The notes below the pieces were generated by a model. It did no database searches. It had not been told where the DNA came from and was given only the letters and a program-made list of their open reading frames with translations. From Paramecium sonneborni (lineage: Eukaryota > Ciliophora > Oligohymenophorea > Peniculida > Parameciidae), in the NCBI GenBank assembly GCA_905182985.1, contig CAJJDN010000071.1, positions 144,772-208,771 on the forward strand: a stretch of 64,000 bases of DNA. The letters are read 5' to 3'. The translations under genes were made by a program, and so were the position numbers. Within the stretch, counting starts at the first letter, position 1, and every line of letters begins with the position of its first letter. Below, piece after piece: positions 35,935 to 48,699 of the stretch.

Positions 35935-37313
35935 ATGAGTGTTGCATCTAATTCTAAACAAGAAAACGAATTGAAAGAAACTCCAATTGAAGTAATATTT
36001 AATAACTAATATAACTTAGACAAAATTTACATGGTCAACAAAGACTATAGAAAAACTGAAAGAGCTTCATGTTTTACAATAAGGGAACTGGAAATCAATT
36101 AGTACATTGCTAAATGGTCCAACACCTTTAGAGTGTATGTACAAATGGCAATAACTTCATCCAGATTAAGTAATAAAATTCTATATAACAAAGGGACCTT
36201 CTAGATAACTATGGTCATAAGAAGAAGATGAATAATTGAAAGAATTAGTGCAAAAATTTGGTAAAAAATGGAGTAAGATCTGTACAGTAATGAATTGGAG
36301 AACAGGGAAATAAGTTAGAGAACGTTATTTAAACTAATTACAAGGAACAATTAATTAAGAAAAATGGACAGAAGAAGAAGATAAATTGATATTAAAATTA
36401 TATAAGAAGTTTGGAACAAAATGGAGCTATATTTCAAGTTTTTTAAATGGAAGACCTGTAATTTTTATTTATATATAAATAGGAAAATATGGTTAAAAAT
36501 CGATTCTATGCAAACTTGAAAAGAAGATATTAATGTGACTTAGGAGATTCGGATGATGAAGATTTTGAAGAAGAATCTCTTAATTCTTCAGATGAAAATA
36601 AAAGCAAGACTTAAAGAAAAAGAAAACCTCAAAAGAGTTTAAAAGAACTATAAAAAATTAAAAAAGTTTAGATTTAAGAAGAAAACATAGAAAATTTCAA
36701 AAGAATAACGAGATCAAAAAAACAAAAACAAAATGATGATAGTTTAAAATAAGATAGTCCTAATGAGGATTAACATAATGAAAATAATTCAGGTACTTAT
36801 TGTCTTTAATTTATCTTAGGATTGTAAAATATTGTAAGTTCATCAAGTTATAGTACTCCTTAAGCAAATTAAATAAATATTAAGGAAGAAAATTAATTAA
36901 AATGTGATAATTTTAATAATATTTCTCCCATTATTTAATAAGCCATTCCATAGATCAATATAATTCCTAACTCTATGAACCCACTTATTTTCAATACTTA
37001 ATTGATTTCGTAGTAATAAAATGCTATCATTTATCCATAAAGTAATTTATAAAACATTTCAGATAAATTAACTACATTATAATAATTTAAATAGCCTTCA
37101 TTTGACAGATTGCAAATGTCATATCCAATTAATTAATTCCCAAGAATTAATTATGTTAATCCTTTTTTAGAAATTCTGTAATAATAGTAATTGATGAATA
37201 TTTAAATTCCAATCTAATCTTAATTTTTAGGTCAGATTGATCCAATTACATAATGGACAGAATTATATAAAAATTATAACAATCAGACATTGTCATAAAA
37301 ATTGTAACCATGA
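35935..37313 (+). CDS. Three-repeat Myb DNA-binding protein
   Basis: Four exons give 432 aa. Introns are 35992-36019 (28), 36458-36482 (25) and 36793-36819 (27). Repeat 1 is divergent (FTWSTKTIEKLKELH...NWKSISTLLNG). Repeats 2 and 3 are clear: LWSQEEDEQLKELVQKFGKK with WSKICTVMNWRTGKQVRERY, then KWTEEEDKLILKLYKKFGTK with WSYISSFLNGRPENMVKNRF. Regularly spaced Trp residues identify SANT/Myb helices. A Lys-rich, nuclear-type segment (QRKRKPQKS, RITRSKKQKQ) follows, then a Gln/Asn/Pro-rich tail that could activate transcription. It resembles 3R-Myb cell-cycle regulators of plants, animals and protists; the target genes are unknown. Confidence 0.88.
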
Positions 37314-37389
37314 GGTTAAATGAGAATGTAAACAATATATATGTAATCATATAAACATATTATGCATTCATTTATATATTTTTAGAATT

Positions 37390-37793
37390 TCATCCTTTAT
37401 TCATTGCTAAATTGAAATTACTATTTTTCAAATTCAACTTTAATTTTAGTCTTAAAAATAGTTTAAGACTTTTGCTAGTTGATACTTCATCAACTTCAGA
37501 TTATTAGTCTATTTATAATCTAATTTTTTTTATTAATTTTAATAGATTTTCTTTAAAATCATAATCATTTTTTGATAACAATAAGTTGTAAACTGAAGGA
37601 TCATTTTTAATTATTAAGTCTATAATTTATAAATAATTTTACCTTTAATATGAAATTTTTCACTTTCAGTAATATATTAGTATGTCTAAAATTCTTGAAT
37701 AAGATAAAATGCTTTTGCATAGGGAGAGTCTAACTATGATAATTTTGCCATTAAATAAAAAATATTTAACTAATTTTTTATCTAAGTTGCCAT
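37390..37793 (-). CDS. Small Lys/Leu-rich protein of unknown function
   Basis: Two exons give 126 aa with a 23-nt intron at 37620-37642. ATG at 37793 (MATQIKNQLNIFYLMAKL), TGA at 37390-37392. It is predicted mainly helical, ending in a very basic stretch (SKSLKLFLRLKLKLNLKN). No domain was recognised. It lies tail-to-tail with the Myb gene, 76 bp away. The exact frame closure after intron removal supports it. Confidence 0.55.
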
Positions 37794-37984
37794 TTAAATA
37801 CAATTAATTCATAAACTTTGCTAAGCTAATTAGATAGAAAATTCTAATTCAAAAATTACTTGAATAATAATTTAAACTATTCAAGAAATATTTTTTAACA
37901 TAATTTAAGAAGTAAATGGTTGTCAAATTTAAATTTTTAAATACTTCATATAGATGTTTTAAATAAAAATTATAAAATTAATAT

Positions 37985-39646
37985 ATGGGGAAAAAGAGAA
38001 TTGTAGAAGAAATTTAAAATGAAGAGCCAGAAGAAGTCTAAGAGGTGAAAGCAAAAGCAGAAAATAAAAAATAAAAAAAAATTGTTAAAAATTAGAATAA
38101 AATAACTAAAGATGTTGATTTCATTTCATTTTTAAAAGAGGATATTAGATTTTTAATTTAACATAGAAATTAAGAAAATGAATAAAAGTAACAAAAGGCT
38201 GAAGAAGTTTATTCTAAAATTGAAGGTATTTTATATTAAATTGCCTAAACAAAAATTGGGGGTAGAACAATTTAATTAGTAATTAAATGTGCAGATCAAA
38301 ATATAAGAAAATAAATATTTTAAAAATTATTGAATGATAAACAATTTGGAGAATTATTATAATCAAAATATGGTCATTATATTGGAATTACAATGGTTAG
38401 AAATATGCTTCCTGAATTCAGAAATTAATTTTATGAGATTCTATTAAAAAATGCTAATCATTATGTAGCTTAAGGAGATGCAAGTATTGTTTTAGATAGA
38501 TTCTTAACAAGAGAAGCTACTACTCAATAAGTTAATAAGGTTAGAGCACTTTTTTAAAATCATAATGAAAAAATTGATAATTTAGCAATGAAAATTATAG
38601 AAAAAGGAATACATAATCATTTATTAAGTTTATAAATTTTAAAAGTGGCATTACCTAAACTAGTTCCTGAAGAGAGATAGAAAGTCATTGAATATTTTTA
38701 ATAATTAGAAAACCTTGATTATCTTAGACACAAAGATGGTGTTTCAGTATTAATTACAACTATTTTTAGATTTTTTGTGCTATTTTAAATGTAACAGATA
38801 AAAAAGAGAGGAAAAACTTTTTAAAAAACATATAAACCTACATGTAGTAATCATAGGAACACTTACATAGAAATTCTTAATTTTATTTAGCTTTGTAAAA
38901 AGTGATTTTTACATATGATGATACTAAATAAGTTAATAAATCAATTTTATAAGAAATATTACCAGAATGGTTGAATTCTGTTCATGTCTTTAAAATAATT
39001 CAATCTATTTATTAGCCAAAACTTAGAGATGATTTAAAATTTGATAATATTGGTTTATAAAATACAGTTAGTTTGAAAGATGATGAAATTAGAGTAAAAG
39101 AACTTTAAGATTATTGTTTTGAATCTATTTTAAATTCTTTATAATAAAGTGAAACAAGCATTTTAGTTGAAAGTAATATAAATTAATTTATTTGTTACTT
39201 TATTTAATACATTATTAAGTATTCTTAAGTTTAAGGATTGGATTTTATTAAAACTTAGACAAAATAATTACTTTATTTTAAAGTTGATACTATTTTTAGC
39301 AGAGAATTAGAACAAAATGGAAATTATTGGATATTGACATAACCAGAAGCACAAAGAATTGCTAAATGTCTTATTTAATAATAATAGATAGCTGTAATTA
39401 TAGAGTCAATAAAATTAGTAAGATGAATTCAAAGAAGTAATTGAGAATTATTGTTAAAAAGTACAGAGCCTTTTGATTCAGAATTTAAAGGTGACTTTGA
39501 TTAGTAAAGCTATATATTTATTGTTGGCTTTAATTGAAAATACAAATTTAAAAGAATAAGTTCTTTAGGAAGTAAAGAAAAATAGAAAATGGATAGATAA
39601 GTTGGAGAAAACTTAGTCTCTCCAAATATTGTATAAATATATATGA
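37985..39646 (+). CDS. PUF6/Penguin-like Pumilio-repeat protein
   Basis: Three exons give 537 aa, with introns 38747-38769 (23) and 39394-39418 (25). A Lys/Glu-rich N-terminus (NKKQKKIVKNQNKITKDVDF) is followed by Pumilio-type helical repeats: GRTIQLVIKCADQNIRKQIF, FGELLQSKYGHYIGITMVRN, VAQGDASIVLDRFLTREATT. The C-terminal CPL-like region contains HLLSLQILKVALPKLVPEER. This family (human PUM3, yeast Puf6) binds RNA non-specifically in the nucleolus and helps 60S ribosome assembly. Assigned from repeat pattern and architecture; Puf-A versus other Puf subtypes is not settled. Confidence 0.7.
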
Positions 39647-39701
39647 TTTTGTATATTAATAAATATAATCAATAATATTAGTTAATTAAGCTTAATAAAT
39701 A

Positions 39702-42014
39702 ATGTTTTAATAAAAGGTTATTTCATTTTTTACTCAAATAAAATAGGCTGTTAAATCATTTGAGTCTGAAGTGATATCTACTGCATACTTGAGAAAGAAG
39801 GAATTAGCAACATTAAATTCAATGTTGTTTACATTGAAGGATTAACAAAATTATTTAGAAATTCGCTAAATGATAAAAGATGTGCTTCCTCCTGTTTAGA
39901 GCATTAAAACATTTACAGATTTAAAAGATTATTCAAGAATAGCTTATAAATTAGATATGAAGAAAGATGATTAAATATTGGAGCAACTTTTAACTTTGAT
40001 TTTACAAGATTAATTTGGTAATTTTGTGCTTAAAGATAAATTAATTTAACATATGATTTAAAACATGAAAATTAGTATTATTGGTCCAAAAATAAAATAA
40101 TTGTTGGGTTAGATATAATTAAAGGAATCTGAGGTTTAGAAAAAATATATAAAAATATATGTAGACATGATATAACAAAGAGAAAATTAAAAGTAGGAGG
40201 AGTAAGAATAATAATAGAATTAATAAGATATAGTAGATATGAATATGCAAGAATTGAAATCAGAAAAACGTTTGTAAATTTTAAATTAAATAATAAATGG
40301 AAAACAAATAAAGTAAAATTAATAAATTCTCAATTAACATTTTATGTAGCCTAGTGTTGAGGAGATTATGATAATATTACCATAGATTGATTAATTTCCC
40401 ATCAGATTAAGATAAAATTATATTGAAATATTAAGTCAGTATCTAAATTAATTGAATGTTGAGCCAAAGCAAGATGGTAAAGTGTTAGCATAACTTAATT
40501 AAAGTAATTTGATATTGTAATTTAGTGATTTTAAAGAATTCTACATTTTTTAAAAAAAGCAATATCTCTTTTATGTATATATTGAATTAGATAAAGATAG
40601 AGAATTTGTTGGAATCATAAATTAATTAGTTATTATACATAATTACATATTCTAATAGTTTAGAGTATTTTAAATAAAATGAGAAATAGATTATTGATTA
40701 TATTCTAAAGAATAAAGCAATAAATATGAGTTAGATGGTTTCTTATTTTTTTCATCTTTCATAAATATATAGATAGCTGGGAGAGTTTAATATAGAGTTG
40801 CTTAAATTTTAATGTGGATATTTTCTTATAAATTTATAAAAATTGGATTCAAATTAATTGTTTTTAATAATAAAATCTATAAGAGTTTGTTAGAATATAG
40901 AAGAAGTGGTTACATTGGAAAAATAAATAGAGATAAGGATTAAAGAAGGAGCATTAAATTAGAATCATGATGCTTTAATTAATTTCGTTGCAAATAAGAT
41001 TAAATAAACATAGGTTTTATTTATGCCAGAGACAGCAAAGATGGTAAATGTGACATAAAAGAATTTTGGAGAATGGTGTCATTTAGTATAATAGATAGGT
41101 TCATTGAAAGATTTAGAGTAGGATTTATTATAAAAGTTTAAAAGTGTACATATAAGTTTTAGAGAGAAATTAGCTTAAAATTAATTGTATTATTATTTTG
41201 CAGCATAATTGATATGTGGAATACATGATGAGTAATATTTTTTGGGAAGAATAAATTAGACAAGACCATTTTTATTGATTAGAATTCTTTATGATATAGC
41301 ATAGTTTCCAAATAGAAATTATGAAAAGTTGAAAGAGAGAATCATTGAGAAGATAAAGGAGACAAGAAATTATTTAACATAAGAGTTTAATAGTTTGGAT
41401 AAAGGATTATTAAGTTTTAGTATTTTGACAGCATCATTATTAGAGGATTAATAATTTTATAATTATTTATTTATGACATATTAGATAGAGATAGAAAAAT
41501 TTGTTGAGGAGTTATTATAGAGTAATAAGAAGTTTTTGAGAAATAAAATAATAGGTAAATCTTCAGTGAATTAAATGACGAATTAAACATTAATATAATT
41601 TTATTAGGGTTTGAGATATCATTAATTTTTAAGCAATGAGGAATCGTAATACTTGTTGAAATTATAAGAATTGATAAAGGAATACAGTTTAACAAAATAA
41701 GAGATGCCTTCTTATATTGAGAGTGTAGTTGAATAGATTTTAAAAAAAGAGAAAGTGGAATATATAAGAGATTATAGTGAAGTACTGCCTTTTAGAATAG
41801 ACTTTTATATTCCAAGTAAATAGATAGGTATTGAATGTAATGGAGTGAGTCATTATTAATAAGATTAATTAAGGAGAGGAGATATTCTTAAGATGAAAGT
41901 AATAATTAAATGAAATTATTTAAGTTTTTTGAGGAGAAATTAAATATAAAGATCAGTATAATTCGATCTGGTTGTAGTGATATTGAAGAGATTGTATAAA
42001 CAATAATAAAATGA
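39702..42014 (+). CDS. RAP-domain protein, probably organellar RNA-binding
   Basis: Three exons give 753 aa, with introns 40665-40689 (25) and 41899-41924 (26). The C-terminus is a RAP domain: EVLPFRIDFYIPSKQIGIEC, NGVSHYQQDQ, KMKFFEEKLNIKISIIR, ending GCSDIEEIVQTIIK. RAP is a restriction-endonuclease-like fold found in FASTK and in protist mitochondrial or plastid RNA-processing factors. The preceding about 650 residues are helical with a Gln-rich insert near residues 150-190 and could form helical repeats. The N-terminus (MFQQKVISFFTQIKQ) could target mitochondria. It follows the PUF6-like gene by 55 bp on the same strand; both are RNA-related but co-regulation is not shown. Confidence 0.75.
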
Positions 42015-42159
42015 TTGAATATTTTAATATGTAGATTATGAGTGTTAAAAGAATAGATTTATATATATATATATAGATATATAGGTAAGAGTTGAAAGCT
42101 CATTAATTAAGTGTGATGGAAAGTATTTTCAAGATGCATCATGTTCGTGTGCAATATAA

Positions 42160-43367
42160 TAACCTCGATCAATAGAACGATAAAAGGATGGTTAAGATAA
42201 TTATCTATCTGGTTAAGTGTTTGTAATTGTGTTGATTCTTACTTCTAGTTTCTATTATTATGTTGGTTTTGGTTTGCTAGTACAAATGCCCATATTTTTA
42301 ATCGTTAGTAATATTAATAATAAATGAATTGCTCTGTTTGTGGATTAAATTTCGAGAGAAAAGATAAAGGATGTTAGTAAATGGAATGTCAATAATGTAA
42401 ATAGAAATATCATCGATTCTGTTATGGATACAACAATATAGATGGAATATGTGATCCTTGTTAAGATGTAGCAAAGAAACCATAATGTTGTATTTGTGGA
42501 TAGAAAGGTTTACTTAAAAGACTTTCAGATTAGAGTGGAGTATATGTTCATGTTTCATGTGCTATATTTGCATCTCATATCTAGGTAATTAACTATCATA
42601 CTATGACATTCGCAACTAAAAGTTAAATAGATAAAAAAACAAAGGAAAAATGTTCAAATTGTGGGAAAAGTGGTGCTAATATTTAATGTCTAGATTGTTA
42701 AGCTTATGCTCATCCTCATTGTATATTTGTTGAATAAGTGGAAAAAGCATAAGAAGATATTGAAACAGAATAATGGATATTCCATTTAAAATTTTAAGCT
42801 AATAATTAAGATCCAAATCAATTAGATGTTGAATCAGGAGAAATTAAATGTGAATTAAAAGAGATTCAAGATGCTTTTAACAATGCTATTGATAAATATT
42901 AAGATAAATCAAAAAAAAGAGCGAATCAAACATAATAATATAAGGAACATATTAAAAATACACTTGATTCTATCTTTGATAATTATTCATTGCCATAATG
43001 CAATTAATAATGGTCATCTTAAAATAAGATAGAGAGTTATTGTTAAGTTCATATGGAAGGTCATCGTCTATTTTGTATATGTCGTAAATCTTTAAATAAC
43101 AAATAAATGGTATAATGTGATCATTGTTATGAATGGTATCATTTTGGATGTATCAAACGTAAAAATGTTAAAGATGATTCTTATATCTGTGAAGCATGTA
43201 AAGGTTGGAGTGCTAAAAGAACTAAAATTGATTTAGATGATCCTAAATTATTAAACTTTGAAGATCTAGTTGTTCCTAAAAGTGTCTATATTTTACACTT
43301 AATAGATTTATTACCTCTATTATTATACATTGAAGCTATCATGAAAAGATTACCATCTATTCCTTTA
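42160..43367. repeat. 1,208-bp duplicated block, copy 1 (left of the N)
   Basis: Apparently identical to 43369-44576 (offset 1,209) and ends at the single N at 43368. It contains the 5' flank and first about 350 codons of the triple-PHD gene. As at 17605, this is most simply an unmerged contig overlap. Confidence 0.9.
42324..43367 (+). pseudogene. Truncated duplicate of the triple-PHD gene 5' end
   Basis: The PHD gene start (MNCSVCGLNFERKDKGC) and both PHD blocks are repeated here and stop at the N. It is presumably an artefact. The full gene starts at 43533. Confidence 0.75.
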
Positions 43368-43368
43368 N
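43368..43368. other. Single N between identical blocks
   Basis: Second one-base gap, exactly between two apparently identical 1,208-bp blocks. Confidence 0.95.
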
Positions 43369-44576
43369 TAACCTCGATCAATAGAACGATAAAAGGATGG
43401 TTAAGATAATTATCTATCTGGTTAAGTGTTTGTAATTGTGTTGATTCTTACTTCTAGTTTCTATTATTATGTTGGTTTTGGTTTGCTAGTACAAATGCCC
43501 ATATTTTTAATCGTTAGTAATATTAATAATAAATGAATTGCTCTGTTTGTGGATTAAATTTCGAGAGAAAAGATAAAGGATGTTAGTAAATGGAATGTCA
43601 ATAATGTAAATAGAAATATCATCGATTCTGTTATGGATACAACAATATAGATGGAATATGTGATCCTTGTTAAGATGTAGCAAAGAAACCATAATGTTGT
43701 ATTTGTGGATAGAAAGGTTTACTTAAAAGACTTTCAGATTAGAGTGGAGTATATGTTCATGTTTCATGTGCTATATTTGCATCTCATATCTAGGTAATTA
43801 ACTATCATACTATGACATTCGCAACTAAAAGTTAAATAGATAAAAAAACAAAGGAAAAATGTTCAAATTGTGGGAAAAGTGGTGCTAATATTTAATGTCT
43901 AGATTGTTAAGCTTATGCTCATCCTCATTGTATATTTGTTGAATAAGTGGAAAAAGCATAAGAAGATATTGAAACAGAATAATGGATATTCCATTTAAAA
44001 TTTTAAGCTAATAATTAAGATCCAAATCAATTAGATGTTGAATCAGGAGAAATTAAATGTGAATTAAAAGAGATTCAAGATGCTTTTAACAATGCTATTG
44101 ATAAATATTAAGATAAATCAAAAAAAAGAGCGAATCAAACATAATAATATAAGGAACATATTAAAAATACACTTGATTCTATCTTTGATAATTATTCATT
44201 GCCATAATGCAATTAATAATGGTCATCTTAAAATAAGATAGAGAGTTATTGTTAAGTTCATATGGAAGGTCATCGTCTATTTTGTATATGTCGTAAATCT
44301 TTAAATAACAAATAAATGGTATAATGTGATCATTGTTATGAATGGTATCATTTTGGATGTATCAAACGTAAAAATGTTAAAGATGATTCTTATATCTGTG
44401 AAGCATGTAAAGGTTGGAGTGCTAAAAGAACTAAAATTGATTTAGATGATCCTAAATTATTAAACTTTGAAGATCTAGTTGTTCCTAAAAGTGTCTATAT
44501 TTTACACTTAATAGATTTATTACCTCTATTATTATACATTGAAGCTATCATGAAAAGATTACCATCTATTCCTTTA
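43369..44576. repeat. 1,208-bp duplicated block, copy 2 (right of the N)
   Basis: Continues uninterrupted into the rest of the PHD gene. The genuine left neighbour (the RAP gene) is joined to copy 1. Confidence 0.9.
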
Positions 44577-47500
44577 GATGAAAACGATTACAGAAACATT
44601 AAATTCTATAAACTCTTCTTAGCATCATTACCTATTAAACCATCAACTGTTATTTAATTAGATAAAATTTTATTAAAAGAAAAACTATAAGAAGAATTAA
44701 AATAAAAAATGCAATCCATCATACCTACTTAATTAGAATAAAGTGAATCATTTGCAGAAGAATTGGTTAAATCATTTAAATTTAAAGGTTATTATTTTGA
44801 ATTAGGTGATAATAAACTTATTAAATCATTTGTGCTATCCAGAAAAGATATTAAAGCATTAATTTAAAAAGGAATCTCTGAAGGATATTTGATGGAAGAC
44901 ACCTTTAAGATTCTCAATGAAAATGTTACTGATAATCAAAAAATATTTAAATCTCCAAATGATAATTTAGTATAACTTATCAATAGATATAAAATTGCTT
45001 AATAAATTAAAATTAATTTAAGATCTTTGTTTGAAGTAGAAAGAATGTAAATTGAATATCCAATTATTGATAATCAACTTGATCTTACTGTTTATAAATA
45101 AATGATTCTTATTAAAAATTAAAAAAATAAACCAAATAAAATCAAATTACTTGAATTAAAGAGAATGGCTAATCATAATAATGTAACTTTAGGATGTCTT
45201 AAAATTATTGATAAATTATTAGAAGAACTTAATTCTTTAGAATAAGAAAATATTTAGAATTCCTTTAAAAAAATCATTGAATTTCCTATTACTAGCGAGA
45301 TACTTATTAATCAATTATAAAATTATTTTGAATAAGAATTTATTGATGAATTCAAAGTAGAATTGGAATTAAAAATTGAAAGTTTTTGTAAATTAACTGA
45401 AAAAGAATATAATGGAGTGTATACTTATGAAAATATTTAAAAGGCTGCTAAAGATTCAATTGTGATTAGAAGTGTTTATAATTAACTTTAAGAAATTCAT
45501 TAGAAATGTTAAACTTAAAAAAAAGTAACAATTTAATTTTGTCATGAAATATTAGATTTAATGTCAAAGTGTTAATTAACAACAACTTATATTGAAACTC
45601 AAAAAGTGAAATTTATAAAATTTAGAGAACTCTATAAAAAGTTAAATGAATCAATAACATTAGAATAATTGGAAGAAATCGAACATGAATGTTTTTAATT
45701 AGGATTTGATATGGATGTTGAATAAAGGAGATAATAATTGTAATAAGCATAAGAAATCATACAAAATATATAACCAAATTTATGTGATTGTTTGGATGAA
45801 TATAAGAAATTAAAATCTCTTGAATTGGATACTTATATAAAGTAAACAGAATAGTAAATTGATTTTGTGAAGTAATTATATTATTTGGTTTACAATTCGT
45901 ATGATTCATTACCTAAAATGATTTAGAAAGTAAAAGATATATCAGATTTAGATTTCAATAATGAATTATTATATAAAGTGACTATTCCGGAAGTTGTTTG
46001 TGATGAAATGAAATAAGTAGTAATGAATTTTAGATAAATTAAATGGAGATGTGAATGTTAATAAATCTTAGATTAATAAAACCTAATGAGTATGTAGGGG
46101 AGTAATAAAAAATATAATATAAATTAAATAATTAATTTGTTGAATGCAGATTAATAGATTTAAGATCCATTTTATTGCTAATAACTTTAGAAGATTAAGA
46201 AGGAATATGAGAGTTGGATTATAAATTTATAAGAATTTGAGAATTAATTAGCAGGTTAAGTGGCTCCACATTTTAATTAATTAATAAAATTAATAAATAA
46301 GAATTAATATTAGGACAATAATTTATAAACAAAATTATGGTAATATTATATTTAAATGTTATGGATGTAAAAGGCTGAAGAATTTATATAGGCTAAAGCT
46401 AATCCTTAAGCTTATAAGACTTTGATTTCTTGTGCTACATATGCAAATATAGATTCTAACAATGTTCTACTATTGAAGGTCAAGGAACACTTATTTATAA
46501 TGGATGATCTTAGTAGGAAATTGAAAGAGTATTCAGAGTAAAGATTTCTATGGGTTAAGAGTAGAGAATAGATCAATAATTTATAATCATATAAATCTTA
46601 TTATAAATATTTGGAGAACAAACCTGATGCAGAATAGATTAATTAAATTTATATTCAAGCTAAAGAGTATCCTATATTTAAAGTAAAAGATTTAGCTGAG
46701 GATTTGTAAGAAGTAAGATAGGTTTTATAATAATATAATGATTTAGTTTAAAAACAACCAGATAATAGTTTATACATCTAAAATTTATAAAAGATAAGAA
46801 CTTATTATTGTTGTTGTTTTTTAAAAGTAAAGAATTTCTGTGTATAATTGATGTACAATATGATAAAATAATAATCTTTGAAATGTTTAAAATAATTGAA
46901 TCCAACAGAATAGATATTATAAAGACTTGAAGAAATCAATCTCCTTGTTGCATTAGGTGGAGAGGAGTGGTTTTAGAAGTTGAGTCTTACTTACAAAGGT
47001 AAGTAGGACAATATTAATAGTGCAGATTTTAAATTTATAGATTGTGTAAGAATTTGTTATTATATATTATAGAGTCTATCAGATGATTTTGAATGGATCA
47101 AATGGATGGAAGAGAGTAGTTAGAATATTAGTGATAGTTTTGGCATTGAAACTAAAAAATAATAGAAAGAATAAAAAATTAAAAAGAAGAAGCAATAGAA
47201 TTAAAAAGTATTAGAAGGAATCACTGAAGATATGAGATAAACTTAAAGACTTGATCTCTAAATATGTTTTAAGAAATGTTCTAATTGGAAACAAGTGACT
47301 GAATAATAAATAAGAAATTTGGAAGCACAAGTTTTTATGGAATAGAGTTTTGATAAAGAGAAGTATCTCAAAGAAATTGAGAAGATAAAAATTGTAATCA
47401 AATTAAATAAATTAATAGAGTAAATATTTTAATTAATTATTTTTAGACTTAATTATGAAGATATGAAAAAAGCTTATAAATAATATCTAATTTAAAAGAA

Positions 47501-48556
47501 ATCAAATAATTAATAAACAAATAATAAATAAGCATTATAATTAGAGAGTATTAAAGTTATAAAGAAACAGTAATAACCGTAAATTCCTTAAATGGTTAGT
47601 GCTTAAAAACTAGTCTCTTAACATTCAATTAAAAGTGAACCTGAAGTAGAAAAGAAAGTGAAATCTGAAACTCCTAAATAACCTACAATAATAGCTTAAC
47701 CAATATAAATTACTAATGATGTTTTATTATATAATCCAGATGGTTAAATAGAAACACCCTCTAAGAAATCAAAACATCAATTAATGAGTTTAGGAGAGAT
47801 AAATTTATAAATTAAGAAGAAAGTAAATGATACAAGAGAATCATTTATCATAAAACCATAATTATTAACTTATGAACATCACATGGCATAACACTTTCCT
47901 AAAACTGAAAATATTACTGTTACTTGTGAAACATTTTCACCTGTTAAAGATGTGATGGAATATTTTACATAAAGAAAAACAGGATAATTTAGAATGATGA
48001 TTGGTTGGTTATATTCTAAAGATTTAAATGTTGCTGGTGATTTATTTAAATTAGCTGATAAATTAAAATAATCTAAATAATGTGTTGGTACTAAATAAGG
48101 AGATATTGGATTAACATTAATTTACTATGATTATTTGAATAAACTTAAACCTACAACTAAATGGATTATAATGAAAGAAGAATTAGAGTAATCTATTTTA
48201 TTATATTTTCTAGCAATCAATTAGTCATGGATAACCTCACTAAATATCACAACTTAGAGAAATTTAAACCTCATTTATGTTTTGTTTATTATATTAAGGA
48301 TTTCAAAGAATGTGCCAATACAATCTTACCTTAACCTGTTTAATATATTAATGTCTTAAAATAGATCCAATTTAAAAGAGTTATTGAAAATCATAAATTG
48401 CAATAGAAAAAATAATAAACTTAATTGAATCATACAGAAAAGAAAGAATTAGAACCTATTTCTGATGAAGAAAATAATAATGGATTCTAATAGAAACAAG
48501 ATGTTCACTCTATGCTTATGGAAATCCCTGGTATTCTTAGCTTATTAAATTAATGA
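43533..48556 (+). CDS. Large triple-PHD-finger chromatin protein
   Basis: About 1,660 aa. One intron is required (48188-48213, 26 nt) and a 27-nt in-frame one is likely at 47420-47446. The N-terminus has a PHD (CSVCGLNF...CQQCKQKYHRFCYG...CDPC) and then an extended PHD (CCICGQKGLL...HVSCAIF...CSNCGKSGANIQC...CQAYAHPHCIF). A third PHD at about residues 245-295 has FCICRKSLNN, QCDHCYEWYHFGCI and CEAC, like the methyl-lysine-binding PHD of KDM5-type proteins. The following helical region (LVVPKSVYILHLIDLLPLL) resembles the PLU-1 region of KDM5, but no JmjC domain is present. The rest is Gln/Lys-rich with long coiled coils. Probably a histone-mark reader in a chromatin complex. Confidence 0.78.
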
Positions 48557-48699
48557 TCAATAATTTATATATATTAGCAAAGGCAATTTTTTGGTACTCT
48601 CTCTTTTATTTATTTATTTATATTTATATTTATATTTATATATATATTTATTCATAGTTATTAATAAAATATATATTAATATATTAATATTAATAATAT
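48557..48699. repeat. TTTATA-type AT microsatellite between genes
   Basis: The short gap between the PHD gene and TRAPPC13 contains repeated TTTAT/TTTATA units and TATTAATA repeats (about 48604-48695). Low-complexity, probably the TRAPPC13 5' flank. Confidence 0.6.

Noticed and set aside
35725..36009. 94-codon standard-code ORF
   Set aside because: Its 3' part is the first exon of the Myb gene read into the intron; the upstream part is accidental AT-rich openness.
42298..42483. Minus-strand 61-codon ORF repeated at 43507-43692
   Set aside because: Antisense shadow of the first PHD finger; duplicated with the block.
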